Counted from the first letter of the stretch, positions 46,591 to 55,712 are shown. The stretch is 64,000 nucleotides of DNA from an uncultured Pseudohongiella sp. (GCA_902537815.1 CACBCS010000003.1:62001-126000), one strand, 5' to 3'. The notes: generated by a model not told the origin, from the letters alone. Translations and numbers: made by a program.

Positions 46591-47982
46591 TCATTGCGAT
46601 CCAGGTGCGGGCAACGTCAACATGACACTGGCTCCACCCAAGACACTGGTGGTAACGCTGACATCGCCTCCATAGCTGTCGACAATATCAGCGACCACCG
46701 CTAAACCGATGCCTTGACCTTGCATCAGAGTGTCAGCCCTGGCGCCTCTCTGCAGCACATAGGCAACCTGATGATTGGGTATGCCCTGACCATCATCCTC
46801 TACCTGAATAATGACGCCATCCGTGAGCGTTGCCTCTCTTTTAATCCGAACGATCAATTCGGATCTACCATACTTGTAGGCATTGTCGAGCACGTTCCCC
46901 AGCAGCTCCATCAAATCTCGCTTGTCACCGATAAACTGGGCGTGTCTGTCAATTTCTCTGTGCACGAACATCTGTTTGTCTGCATAAACTTTCTGCAGTG
47001 CTTCGATGACTTGATCGGTCGTCTCAGCCACATTCACGCGTCGCGCAATCGACAGGCTGTTGCCTGCCTGAACGGCACGCTGGAGCTGGTAGGTCACGAT
47101 CTGATTCATACGCTCGATTTGCTCATCTGCCGCACGCAGCTGGCTGAGAAATTCCGAACTGTTTTTCCCCTCAGCACTTTTCAGCCAGGGAATAATTCCC
47201 GACATGACCGCCAGCGGCGTTTTGAGGCTATGGGCAAGATCGCCGAGAGTTGTCCGATATCGGCTCTGCTGCTTTCGCTCGCTCTCTATCAGTTGATTAA
47301 GATTCGCCGCGACGCCCCGCAACTCTTTCGGGTACTCCGCCTCAAGCTTGTCCTTTTCACCCAATTCGATCGCCCGAAGATCAAGGGCCATCCGACTGAG
47401 GGGCGCCAGCCCCCATCGAAGCAGTAAAGTCTGGATCATAAGCAACAGGACAGCGACCCCTCCGAGCCACGACCAGAGATCCCTGCGGAAATTTCTGATC
47501 TCTGAGTAATAGGGATCTGCATTTTCCAGCACAGTGAAATTGAACTCACTGATGCCATCTTCCCAGAGAATTCCGTAGCTGAGGCGAAAATACACTGCAG
47601 CCTCACCCGGCATGACTTGAAAACGCGATTGCCCCACGCCTATGCGCTCGCGCAAAAACCCAAGCTCAGGTGGATCAAAAGCTCTGGCAGAATCACTTCG
47701 CCATAACTCCCCTATACTGGCACTGCTGATGTAGCCATAGAGCCCTGAATCAAGTTGATTAAAACGGGGCTCCTGCAGCGTCTCCAGAAAATAGAATTCG
47801 CCGTTGCGTTCGTCGACCGCAGAGAGTAACAGGTAAATCTGGACCTGAAGCTGCTCGGCCGCTCCGGCTTCAACGCTGGAACGAAAAGCCCGGTCCAGCA
47901 CCACTCCGATCAAACCCAGAAACACGCACAGCAGGATACCGAAAACCCACATGAGTCGTGATCGCAGAGAATACGCCCGCAT
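46591..47982 (-). CDS. PhoQ-like sensor histidine kinase
   Basis: 463 residues. Two membrane helices (LMWVFGILLCVFLGLIGVVL and WLGGVAVLLLMIQTLLLRWG) flank a periplasmic sensor of about 140 residues. A HAMP-like linker, HisKA with DLAHSLKTPLAVMSG (phospho-His) and a HATPase with NVLDNAYKYG and VEDDGQGIP follow. The SLKTP H-box is characteristic of PhoQ relatives. The partner response regulator is directly upstream on the same strand. ATG at 47980-47982 preferred over a GTG eight codons upstream. Confidence 0.88.
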   Translation of the reverse strand: MRAYSLRSRLMWVFGILLCVFLGLIGVVLDRAFRSSVEAGAAEQLQVQIYLLLSAVDERNGEFYFLETLQEPRFNQLDSGLYGYISSASIGELWRSDSARAFDPPELGFLRERIGVGQSRFQVMPGEAAVYFRLSYGILWEDGISEFNFTVLENADPYYSEIRNFRRDLWSWLGGVAVLLLMIQTLLLRWGLAPLSRMALDLRAIELGEKDKLEAEYPKELRGVAANLNQLIESERKQQSRYRTTLGDLAHSLKTPLAVMSGIIPWLKSAEGKNSSEFLSQLRAADEQIERMNQIVTYQLQRAVQAGNSLSIARRVNVAETTDQVIEALQKVYADKQMFVHREIDRHAQFIGDKRDLMELLGNVLDNAYKYGRSELIVRIKREATLTDGVIIQVEDDGQGIPNHQVAYVLQRGARADTLMQGQGIGLAVVADIVDSYGGDVSVTTSVLGGASVMLTLPAPGSQ

Positions 47983-48018
47983 AGTCGAAGTGCTCGTCAA
48001 ATGCACACCTGAAATATG

Positions 48019-48699
48019 CTATCCGCTTTCAGCCAAGCAGAATCTGTAACCCTGGCCTCTGACCGTTTCAATGGGTTTCAGGGTTTGCTGTGGATCAAGC
48101 TTAAGCCTGAGTCGGCGTACAAAGACTTCGAGGACATTGCTGTCCCGATCATAATCTTGTGCGTAAAGATGCTCAGTCAGTTCTGTTTTTGAAATAACCT
48201 GCCCAGGATGCATCATCAGATATTCGAGCAGTTTGTACTCGTAGGCAGTGAGGTCTATATTTTCACCGCTGACCGACAACCGTTTGGCCGTCAGGTCGAG
48301 CGTGAACGGACCGAAGTTTAATTTGGGTTTGGCAAACCCGGCTGCTCTGCGCAGAAGCGCATTCAATCTGGCAACAATTTCTTCAAGGCGAAACGGCTTG
48401 ACCACATAATCGTCTGCGCCCGCGTCGAGACCGGCAACCTTGTCCTGCCAGTCACCTCGGGCGGTCAGAATCAGGATAGGGAACTGCTTGTCGGCACCGC
48501 GGATCTGCTTAATCAGGGAAATGCCGTCTATCTCCGGCAATCCCAAGTCGATAATGGCAGCGTCATAGGCATACTCAGTGGAAAAATACAGACCGGCCTT
48601 GCCGTCTTCAGCGACGTCAACGACGAAGCCTTGGTTGCTCAGACCCTGTTCAAGCTGTTGCCGGAGCAAACTCTCATCCTCTACAACCAGTAGTCGCAT
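48019..48699 (-). CDS. PhoP-like OmpR-family response regulator
   Basis: 226 residues. The receiver domain has acidic pocket E8/D9, phospho-acceptor Asp in AAIIDLGLPEIDGISLI and Lys in DDYVVKPFRLEEIVARL. The C-terminal winged helix includes VISKTELTEHLYAQDYDRDS and VEVFVRRLRLKL-type recognition residues. It lies between a PepSY gene upstream and its sensor downstream, so the three are one operon. Signals could be divalent cations or envelope state; that is analogy with PhoPQ only. Confidence 0.9.
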   Translation of the reverse strand: MRLLVVEDESLLRQQLEQGLSNQGFVVDVAEDGKAGLYFSTEYAYDAAIIDLGLPEIDGISLIKQIRGADKQFPILILTARGDWQDKVAGLDAGADDYVVKPFRLEEIVARLNALLRRAAGFAKPKLNFGPFTLDLTAKRLSVSGENIDLTAYEYKLLEYLMMHPGQVISKTELTEHLYAQDYDRDSNVLEVFVRRLRLKLDPQQTLKPIETVRGQGYRFCLAESG

Positions 48700-48735
48700 T
48701 ATCGGCTACCTCCGCAATCCCATCGGCGAGTCGGT

Positions 48736-49068
48736 TCAGTTTCCGCCCGTGACCTCACCGTTCCTGGCGTGGACGAACACCGTGAATACCTTGCCCGAAT
48801 TTTCCATGCGAATCTGGTAGCGCTGGTTGCTCGATTCACCGACTAAGGTAATCCGCAGAATGTTACCGGCGAATCGTTGTCTGGCCAGATTCACTGCCTG
48901 TCGCTCAGTAATGACGCCACTCAGTTGGCGGCTATTCCGGACTTCCCGCAGCGGACTCGTTTGGTCCAGCTGGTTCTGTTCAAGCGGCGGCGGAACCTGT
49001 CCCTGAACACTCTGACTCCAAAGTAGCAACAGAGAGAAGAGTAAACTCGGCGTTCCAGTAATTTTCAA
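48736..49068 (-). CDS. PepSY-domain exported protein
   Basis: 110 residues: signal peptide (LLFSLLLLWSQSVQGQ) and a single PepSY domain (VITERQAVNLARQRFAGNIL, then YQIRMENSGKVFTVFVHARN). Small PepSY proteins are commonly found ahead of PhoPQ-like systems and may modulate the sensor or a protease. It ends 36 bases from the response regulator. A periplasmic location is likely. Confidence 0.85.
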   Translation of the reverse strand: MKITGTPSLLFSLLLLWSQSVQGQVPPPLEQNQLDQTSPLREVRNSRQLSGVITERQAVNLARQRFAGNILRITLVGESSNQRYQIRMENSGKVFTVFVHARNGEVTGGN

Positions 49069-49116
49069 TTCTCACCTCAGGGGTACAGGCCGCCAGTTTC
49101 GACAAGACAAGGAGCC

Positions 49117-49638
49117 TTAAATTTCAGGTTGTACGCTGACCCGAAGACGTATCTGATCTCCCGGATCAGTATCGGTGCGCACAGAATATTCCTCACCGTT
49201 ATAAAGGTAAGATACTTGATAGCCAACCAGACGCTCTTCTTCTGCCTGCTCATAAGCCGTTTCACAGCGCTGTACAAGCTCAACGTCACGAATCACGCCC
49301 CGGTTCCGCCGCACTATATCACGTCCCACCGAGTGCCCCAACAGCGCCCCGACCACCGCGCCGACCCGTTTTTTGCTTTTGCCATTACCGACTGCGTTGC
49401 CGATTGCGCCCCCAATGACAGTACTGAGCAGCACCGGCGTATTGGAGCGCTCATAGGTCGCATAGCGTTCAACCGCCACCTCTTCTTCCCAGCACTGTTC
49501 CACAGGTTCTTCGATCGCGATGAGCTGGTAAACTGGTCGGGACTCGAGAACTTGGGCATATTCATAGCTCGTTTCCGCTGATGCGCAAGCCGCCCAAAAA
49601 CTGATTACGGCTAACAAGTAAACTGACCGTCGATTCAT
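49117..49638 (-). CDS. Glycine-zipper 2TM-domain envelope protein
   Basis: 173 residues: signal peptide (LLAVISFWAACASAE), a Cys-containing N-terminal region (EEPVEQCWEEEVAV), and the glycine zipper VIGGAIGNAVGNGKSKKRVGA then VVGALLGHSVGRDI as in the Rickettsia 17-kDa surface antigen family. A C-terminal beta domain (GYQVSYLYNGEEYSVRTDTD) completes it. No true lipobox is seen. It is upstream of the PepSY-PhoPQ set on the same strand. Confidence 0.85.
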   Translation of the reverse strand: MNRRSVYLLAVISFWAACASAETSYEYAQVLESRPVYQLIAIEEPVEQCWEEEVAVERYATYERSNTPVLLSTVIGGAIGNAVGNGKSKKRVGAVVGALLGHSVGRDIVRRNRGVIRDVELVQRCETAYEQAEEERLVGYQVSYLYNGEEYSVRTDTDPGDQIRLRVSVQPEI

Positions 49639-49656
49639 TGCTGACTCTCCTTTTCA

Positions 49657-49676
49657 CTTCAGTACGGAACTGAAAG
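49657..49676. repeat. Palindrome CTTCAGTACGGAACTGAAAG, first copy
   Basis: TTCAGT and ACTGAA flank a 5-base centre. It lies 20 bases ahead of the glycine-zipper gene. A near-identical copy, CTTCAGTACCGAACTGAG, is at 55918-55935 upstream of miaB. Confidence 0.4.
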
Positions 49677-49799
49677 CTTCAACTGCCCTTTTGCAGTTAG
49701 TAACGATTAACCCTTTGAGGCGTTATCAAAGGTAGCAGCGCCAAGCTGAATCCAAACTGAAGCGATTGTAGATTGTATTGGTCTGCGGAAGGTCTGGGG

Positions 49800-50018
49800 T
49801 CAATAATGTGGCGGCTTTTCGCGGGCAGGATCGACCGCCGACTCAAGCGAACCGTCAGGCGGCGCGTTGAGCTGCTCCTGCAAAATGCGCAGCTGGGCCC
49901 GCAGCTCATCTATCTGCCCCTGCTGGCTGACAACGACCGCATTAAATTGCTCGAGGGCATCTTCCTGAAATGCCAGCTGGGTCTCTATGCCCTCCAATCG
50001 ATCGTTCGTGTCCTGCAT
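49800..50018 (-). CDS. slyX: SlyX family protein
   Basis: 72 residues, almost wholly a coiled coil (RLEGIETQLAFQEDALEQFN then VVVSQQGQIDELRAQLRILQ) ending in the family's hallmark EKPPHY. The function of SlyX is unknown. ATG 50016-50018 has GGAG eight bases before it; a TTG two codons upstream is less well spaced. Confidence 0.9.
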   Translation of the reverse strand: MQDTNDRLEGIETQLAFQEDALEQFNAVVVSQQGQIDELRAQLRILQEQLNAPPDGSLESAVDPAREKPPHY

Positions 50019-50125
50019 CTGCAATTCTCCCGGCCTTGAGGTAGACCCGAAAGATTACACTACTGGCTCTTTAAGCAAAATCCGCTACACTGCAGGCTAA
50101 GTCACTCAACATTCTATCTGCAATT

Positions 50126-51271
50126 ATGGAAAAAGCACCGATTAACTGGACAAACATGCTGCTGTTCAGCCTGACACCACTGCTGGCTGTGATTCTGGTT
50201 CCACTGTACGGCTACCTCGACGGCTACGATCTTTATGAGTGGCTGGTCTTTCTTGGCATGATGCTTTTTTGCGGCCTGTCGATTACGGCCGGATACCACC
50301 GGATGTGGTCTCACAAAGCCTATAAGGGGCATCCCTTCCTGAGATTGATCTTCGCATTGGGGGGAGCCTGCGCCCTACAGAATGATGTGATGCACTGGGC
50401 CTCAGATCATCGCCGCCACCACCGCCATGTTGATCAGAACGACAGGGACCCGTACTCCGCTGGCCGAGGATTCTGGTTTTCCCATATCGGCTGGATTCTG
50501 CGGAACTATGACAGTGGCAAGGAAGACTTCTCAAACATCAAGGACATTCAGCAGGACAAGATAGCGCTCTGGCAGCACCAGCATTATCTGCTGCTTGTGC
50601 TGCTTACTAACATTGCCCTGCCGGCATTCTTAGGCTTTCTGCATGGCGATATTATCGCTTGTCTGCTCCTGGGAGGGTTACTTAGACTGGTGATGAGCCA
50701 GCATGTGACCTACCTGATCAACTCGATTGCTCACATGTGGGGCAAGCAAACTTACAGCGACGCGAGTTCGGCGCGGGATAACCCCCTGCTCGCACTCATC
50801 ACCTACGGTGAGGGCTATCACAACTATCACCATACGTTCCAATGGGATTATCGCAATGGGGTTAAATGGTGGCATTTCGATCCCACCAAATGGATGATTC
50901 GCAGTTTATCTTGGGTGGGTCTGACCACAGACCTGAAAAGGACCGATCCTGCCCGCGTGGAGACAGCAAGATTACAAATGCAGTACCAGCGAGCACGCGA
51001 ACAATTCGAGTTTCGCGACATCCCGGACAACCTCCGGGCAAAGCTGGAGCAGGAGTATGAACAGTTCCAGCAATTACTCAGAGACTGGAACGCGACCCGG
51101 CAACAGTGGCTTGAAGCGCGGGAAAAGCGCCTTCAGGAAACGCTTGCGCAATGGGAGCGGATGGAACTGCGCGACAGCTACAGAGAATTGAAATTCGCAC
51201 TGACAATTCAGCGCAAGCGATGGCATGAAGTGTTGCGAAGTCTTCGCTCCGCCGTGGCGACCGCTGCCTAG
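50126..51271 (+). CDS. Delta-9 acyl-lipid/acyl-CoA fatty acid desaturase with coiled-coil tail
   Basis: 381 residues. Integral membrane di-iron desaturase that introduces a cis double bond into saturated acyl chains. All three histidine boxes are present: HRMWSH near 58, HRRHHRHVD near 95 and YHNYHHTFQWDYRNG near 232; four membrane helices separate them. After residue 290 there is a 90-residue charged coiled coil (EQEYEQFQQLLRDWNATRQQ), longer than in most bacterial members. It is monocistronic. Confidence 0.92.
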   Translation: MEKAPINWTNMLLFSLTPLLAVILVPLYGYLDGYDLYEWLVFLGMMLFCGLSITAGYHRMWSHKAYKGHPFLRLIFALGGACALQNDVMHWASDHRRHHRHVDQNDRDPYSAGRGFWFSHIGWILRNYDSGKEDFSNIKDIQQDKIALWQHQHYLLLVLLTNIALPAFLGFLHGDIIACLLLGGLLRLVMSQHVTYLINSIAHMWGKQTYSDASSARDNPLLALITYGEGYHNYHHTFQWDYRNGVKWWHFDPTKWMIRSLSWVGLTTDLKRTDPARVETARLQMQYQRAREQFEFRDIPDNLRAKLEQEYEQFQQLLRDWNATRQQWLEAREKRLQETLAQWERMELRDSYRELKFALTIQRKRWHEVLRSLRSAVATAA

Positions 51272-51481
51272 CAACTCAGCTCTAAGTAGACGGATTTTTC
51301 GCGGGTGCGTTATAGTCCGACAGGCGGGGTGAACCGGCCGGCACGAATACCAGTAATGTCAGGGAGCGTCTGAGATTGTGGCTAACAGACCGCAGGCATC
51401 AGCCAGTCTCAAAGGCGTTCGCGAAGAGTTTGACAACTCAGACAAACATTTACAGACTTTTGAAGAAATCAAGGAGTCATC

Positions 51482-51988
51482 ATGATGAAAAGAGGTTTTC
51501 TGACGCTGGGACTGGGGCTCATGACGAGCGCGCTGGTTGGTTTGGCCCATGCCGTTGAAGAGGGTGACCCTGCTCCTGACTTTTCCCTTCCGTCAATCTA
51601 CGCGGACCAACCGGCCATTGCGCTGGCTGACATGCCGGGTAAAACCGTTTACGTTGACTTTTGGGCGTCTTGGTGCGCTCCGTGCCTAACCTCGCTTCCA
51701 CTTTACAACGATCTGTACAACAAATACCGGGGCCGGGGTCTCGAAGTGGTAGCGATCAATGTGGACAATCCGATCGAAGATGGCCTGGATTTCCTGCTGG
51801 ACACCCCTTTAGACTTTTTGATTCCCTCAGACCCGGAAGGAGATATGGCGACACAGTTCAATGTCATCGGCATGCCGTCCTCCTACCTGATCGGACCTGA
51901 TGGCGAAGTAAAACTGGTGCACATGGGATTTCGACCGACAGACATGGAGATGATCGAAGCCGCGATCGTCGCAAATCTGCCAGACTGA
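51482..51988 (+). CDS. TlpA/ResA-like exported thioredoxin
   Basis: 168 residues: signal peptide (FLTLGLGLMTSALVGLAHA) and an AhpC/TSA-type thioredoxin fold with WASWCAPC active-site cysteines and the cis-Pro in VIGMPSSYLIGPDG. Acts as a periplasmic thiol reductant. AAGGAG precedes the first ATG. It is the first gene of a four-gene operon with DUF4266, DUF3570 and ApbE; the likely clients are the two cysteines of the DUF4266 tail. Confidence 0.9.
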   Translation: MMKRGFLTLGLGLMTSALVGLAHAVEEGDPAPDFSLPSIYADQPAIALADMPGKTVYVDFWASWCAPCLTSLPLYNDLYNKYRGRGLEVVAINVDNPIEDGLDFLLDTPLDFLIPSDPEGDMATQFNVIGMPSSYLIGPDGEVKLVHMGFRPTDMEMIEAAIVANLPD

Positions 51989-52006
51989 TTGGGGTTGCCC
52001 GCTAAG

Positions 52007-52213
52007 ATGCGACTGATACTGTCTTTCATCATGCTTGCACTGCTTGCTGCCTGCAGTCAGGTTCAGCCCTGGGAGCGTGGCTATCTTGCCAAACAGGAAA
52101 TGGCCTGGGACAGCGATCCTCTGGAACGCGCTCTCAACGACCACATTTTCTTCAGCAAAGAAGCCTCCTCAGGCGGCAACACTGCGGCCGGCGGCGGTTG
52201 CGGATGCAACTAG
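52007..52213 (+). CDS. DUF4266 small lipoprotein with Cys-Gly-Cys tail
   Basis: 68 residues from ATG 52007. The lipoprotein signal ends in LLAAC (Cys16 acylated). The mature part, VQPWERGYLAKQEMAWDSDP, is the DUF4266 signature, and it ends in a glycine-rich GGGCGCN tail. Two cysteines two residues apart are suited to metal or disulfide chemistry. It lies 18 bases after the TlpA-like gene and ahead of DUF3570. Confidence 0.88.
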   Translation: MRLILSFIMLALLAACSQVQPWERGYLAKQEMAWDSDPLERALNDHIFFSKEASSGGNTAAGGGCGCN

Positions 52214-52254
52214 CTTTCAAGGCTCGCCGGCCTTCAGACCATTGAGGTCACCCT

Positions 52255-53412
52255 GTGAAAAAGCCCGCGTCACGCAGCCTGATAGCTCTGTCCACTTCGG
52301 CACTTGCACTGCCCGGCATCGCCGAGGCGGATGCACCGCCTCTGGCCTCATCACTCTCTTACAAGATCTCAAACTATCAGGAAGATGACTTAAGTCGTGA
52401 ACAGGTTCCATTTGGCGAACTTGAGCGGTACGACATCGACGTCCATCAATTTCAGTTTGTCTCCCCGCTTGGTCGTGACTATGCGCTGTTCATTGACGCT
52501 AATCACGAAAATATGAGTGGCGCTTCTCCCTGGTTCTCGACAGCAGGCTCCAACGGACAGCCAGTAATCAACATGAGCGGAGCAAGCGGCATCTACGATT
52601 CTCGGAGCGAGGTCAGCCTCGGTGTTCGGTACTATGGCGCACGCGGAAAAATCGGCGGCGCCATTGGCTACTCAGAGGAAAATGACTACCGCGCTAAATA
52701 CGTCAGCATGAGCGGTTCACGGAACTTCAATAACGATCTAACGACCCTGACGGTGAGCCTGAGTCATTCTGATGACAGCATCTTCCCGAGTGACGCTGAG
52801 CGCTTTAATCGCGTGCGTCATGAGAACAAACAAGCAAGTTCGGTGGCAGTGAGTTTGAGTCAGGTGCTGAACCCAGTTGCCAGTTTCCAGACAGCACTGA
52901 GTCTGACCGGGCAATCGGGCTATTTGTCTGATCCATACAAACTGCAGGACAGCAGGCCTGATGAGAAGACCCAGATTGCTTTCTCGAATTCGCTGCGCTA
53001 TTTCTTTATCAAGGCAGATGGTGCGCTGCAGAGTGACTATCGCTACTACCGCGACGATTTTGGCATTCGTTCCCACACCCTAGATCTGTCCTGGTTCCAG
53101 AACGTAACACGATCATTCAAAATCGTTCCGATGCTGCGCTACTACAGTCAGTCTGCCGCCGACTTTTATACCAATATCGATGATTTTATGAAGCCGCTGT
53201 CTGAAAGCCAGTCCAGCGATTATCGGCTGTCAGCATTCGGTGCCATCAGCGGGGGTCTGAGTTTCGTTGCGGATTTTGGTGGTTGGAGCGCTACCCTCAC
53301 CGCCGAACGCTACGTAGCCAATGAAAAATACTCGGCTTTCACCGTAGCTCAACCCAGCCCCGGACTGGTCCAGTTCACCCGGCTATCGCTCGGCGTCGAT
53401 TACGCATTCTAA
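52255..53412 (+). CDS. DUF3570 outer-membrane barrel protein with two SGAS motifs
   Basis: 385 residues, GTG start with GAGG eight bases upstream. A signal peptide is followed by many alternating strands and a terminal SLGVDYAF, ending in Phe as outer-membrane barrels do. Residues 86-93 (ENMSGASP) and 106-113 (INMSGASG) contain SGAS twice, similar to the S/T-G-A-S/T site that ApbE flavinylates in NqrC and RnfG. ApbE is the next gene, 15 bases on. The link to FMN is inference. No function is established for DUF3570. Confidence 0.85.
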   Translation: MKKPASRSLIALSTSALALPGIAEADAPPLASSLSYKISNYQEDDLSREQVPFGELERYDIDVHQFQFVSPLGRDYALFIDANHENMSGASPWFSTAGSNGQPVINMSGASGIYDSRSEVSLGVRYYGARGKIGGAIGYSEENDYRAKYVSMSGSRNFNNDLTTLTVSLSHSDDSIFPSDAERFNRVRHENKQASSVAVSLSQVLNPVASFQTALSLTGQSGYLSDPYKLQDSRPDEKTQIAFSNSLRYFFIKADGALQSDYRYYRDDFGIRSHTLDLSWFQNVTRSFKIVPMLRYYSQSAADFYTNIDDFMKPLSESQSSDYRLSAFGAISGGLSFVADFGGWSATLTAERYVANEKYSAFTVAQPSPGLVQFTRLSLGVDYAF

Positions 53413-53427
53413 CCGCATGGAAATGCC

Positions 53428-54342
53428 ATGAGCACCAATCTGCGCCATGCCGGCTTCAGGGCAATGGGAACTTACTGCGAAATTCAGCTGTACGAAGCAT
53501 CTCGGATCAGTGCCGCAAAACTGGTTCGACGGCTGATCGACGAGGTCAGCCGGCTTGAAAGCAAATATACACGCTATCGAGACGACAGTTTTCTGAGCGA
53601 AATCAACCGCAGTGCGGGCAAGCAGACGGGTATCAAAATAGATATCGAAACTCTGAAGCTCTTTGAACATGCGAGGAGCTGCTATGAACAGAGCGACGGA
53701 CTGTTTGATATCACGGCAGGCGTCCTGCGTCGCGTTTGGGATTTCAGTCGCAGGCAGATACCCGACGAATCGGAGCTTGAGGGGCTTTTGCCACTGATCG
53801 GGTACGAGAAACTCAACTGGCGGGACGATACGCTATTGATGCCCGCAAACATGGAAATTGATTTCGGCGGCATCGTAAAGGAATACGCAGCAGACACCCT
53901 CGCCACACTGGCGAGGGAACTCGGCGTCAGGCGCGGTCTAGTCAATCTCGGAGGCGACTTCGCCGCGATTGGAACACAGCCAGAAAATCGACCCTGGCCG
54001 ATAGGCATCACCCATCCGGAAGATTCAACGAAAATGATGTCACACTTTCACTTATCTGAAGGTGGCCTTGCCTCTTCCGGTGATTATGAGCGCTCTTTCA
54101 TCCTGGAGGGGAAGCGTTACAGCCACCTGTTGAATCCCAAAACCGGCTGGCCTTGCTCAGGACTGAGAGCTGTCAGCGTTGCTGCGAATCTCTGCACGGT
54201 TGCAGGATCCTTCGCTACAATTGCCATGCTTAAGCCAGAGCAGGATGCCATAGACTGGCTGACTGATTCCGGTCTGCCGTTTGTTTTTATGGACGGCACC
54301 GGGCAGATCGGCGGGCCAGGGCTGACTGACTCGAGTTATTGA
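53428..54342 (+). CDS. apbE: FAD:protein FMN transferase (ApbE)
   Basis: 304 residues. It transfers FMN from FAD to a Ser/Thr of a target protein outside the cytoplasm. Family motifs: RAMGTYCEIQL, LESKYTRYRDDSFLSEINRS, DITAGVLRRVWDFS, then EIDFGGIVKEYAAD and NLGGDFAAIG, and the C-terminal HLLNPKTGWPCSG with the Mg2+-binding Asp/Thr region. No signal peptide or lipobox is evident at the N-terminus, which is odd for a periplasmic enzyme. It ends inside the 3' end of srkA (7-base overlap). Confidence 0.93.
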   Translation: MSTNLRHAGFRAMGTYCEIQLYEASRISAAKLVRRLIDEVSRLESKYTRYRDDSFLSEINRSAGKQTGIKIDIETLKLFEHARSCYEQSDGLFDITAGVLRRVWDFSRRQIPDESELEGLLPLIGYEKLNWRDDTLLMPANMEIDFGGIVKEYAADTLATLARELGVRRGLVNLGGDFAAIGTQPENRPWPIGITHPEDSTKMMSHFHLSEGGLASSGDYERSFILEGKRYSHLLNPKTGWPCSGLRAVSVAANLCTVAGSFATIAMLKPEQDAIDWLTDSGLPFVFMDGTGQIGGPGLTDSSY

Positions 54343-55334
54343 ATGAGCTGCAGCGGCGGTTCGTCAAGGGCTGCAATCTGTTCACGCAGTTCCAGGATAT
54401 GATCCGACCAATATCTCTGGGTGTTGAACCAGGGGAAGTTCAGGGGAAAAGCAGGGTCGGTCCAGCGTCTGGCCAGCCATGCACTGTAGTTTATCAGGCG
54501 CATGGTTCGCAGGATCTCGATCAGCGCCAGTTCGCTCACCCGGAAATCATGAAATTCATTATATCCTTCGACCAGCTCGAGCAGTTGCGCCTGCCTGTGG
54601 TCTCGGTCGCCAGAAAGCAGCATCCACAAATCCTGTATGGCAGGCCCCATCACCGTGTCATCAAAATCAACAAAGTGCGGTGTGCCCTCATGCCACAGAA
54701 CGTTCCCGAGATGACAGTCACCATGGATCCGCAGTGATCGCCAGTCGCCTGTTGACGCAAGCTGTTCTGACATCCTGTCAAACAGATCCCGCATCAGGGT
54801 TTCGTACGCGGTAATCAGGTCAGACGGCAGGAAATCGTTCTCAAGCAGATAACGGCTGCTGTCTAACGCTGTCTCAAGGCGCAAATGTTGCCGATAGCTG
54901 AAGCTGCTCTGGGCGCCGACGGCGTGGATTCTGGCGACAAATCTTCCCATCGTGAACAGACTATCCAGATCATCGAGCTCTGGAGTCCTACCGATGAGTT
55001 GTGGGAACAGCGCGAGCTCAAAGCCATCAACCTGCACATGTGTTTCATCGCTCGCCAGCTTCATGGGGGGAACTACAGGAATTTCCAGATCGAACAATTC
55101 CTGAGTAAAGGCATGCTCTTCGCGAATTTGCCGAGCCTCCCACCGACCGGGCCTGTAAAATTTCGCAATCAGACTGGTCCCATCGAGCAGACCGATCTGA
55201 TAGACCCGATTTTCATAACTGTTCAGAGCAAAAAAGCGGGCATCCGTGTCGAAGCCAAGGGACTCGACAGCGGCCAGAACCCGATCTGGTGTCAGTGCAG
55301 CGAACGGATGCTCGGACAGTGTCAACCACCCCAC
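54336..55334 (-). CDS. srkA: Stress response kinase A (YihE/RdoA)
   Basis: 332 residues of the APH/choline-kinase-like fold. LNSYENRVYQIGLLDGTSLI and AKFYRPGRW form the nucleotide region; the catalytic Brenner motif is RIHGDCHLGNVLWHEG, and the metal-binding Asp is in FVDFDDTVMGPAIQDLWML. E. coli SrkA phosphorylates proteins and protects from stress-induced death. Start GTG at 55334 or TTG three codons later. Confidence 0.93.
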   Translation of the reverse strand: MGWLTLSEHPFAALTPDRVLAAVESLGFDTDARFFALNSYENRVYQIGLLDGTSLIAKFYRPGRWEARQIREEHAFTQELFDLEIPVVPPMKLASDETHVQVDGFELALFPQLIGRTPELDDLDSLFTMGRFVARIHAVGAQSSFSYRQHLRLETALDSSRYLLENDFLPSDLITAYETLMRDLFDRMSEQLASTGDWRSLRIHGDCHLGNVLWHEGTPHFVDFDDTVMGPAIQDLWMLLSGDRDHRQAQLLELVEGYNEFHDFRVSELALIEILRTMRLINYSAWLARRWTDPAFPLNFPWFNTQRYWSDHILELREQIAALDEPPLQLIQ

Positions 55335-55373
55335 CCGTCACTCAGGTTGAAACCAGGTCGTTTCATTACCGGT

Positions 55374-55712
55374 TCAGGCATCCTTGTTATCGCTTTTGGT
55401 ACTGCCGACCAGGGAAACCGGAAACGGCGTGATTTTATCGCCGTTGGAGATTTTGGCGACACCGGTTTTTTCGACTTCGTCTATTCTGATGATCGCCTGC
55501 ATCGGGATGAAGCTACGCCTGACGCCGGAAAATTCTGATTTCAGTTTCTCCTCGCTGGGATCAACCACCACCTGAGAGCGCTCATCGAACAAAAATTCCT
55601 CTATTTCGATGAATCCGTATAGGTCACTCTGGTAAACCTGTTTGACAAAAATTTCGTACACCTTGCCTTTGTTGAGAAAGGTTATCTTGTAGATTTCTGT
55701 CGTATTAGTCAT
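55374..55712 (-). CDS. DUF1820 family protein
   Basis: 112 residues. The conserved block FIEIEEFLFDERSQVVVDPS then EEKLKSEFSGVRRSFIPMQA is diagnostic. Cytoplasmic, function unknown. It begins at ATG 55710-55712 with AAGAGA ten bases upstream; srkA follows 39 bases on, same strand, so they may share a transcript. Confidence 0.9.
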   Translation of the reverse strand: MTNTTEIYKITFLNKGKVYEIFVKQVYQSDLYGFIEIEEFLFDERSQVVVDPSEEKLKSEFSGVRRSFIPMQAIIRIDEVEKTGVAKISNGDKITPFPVSLVGSTKSDNKDA

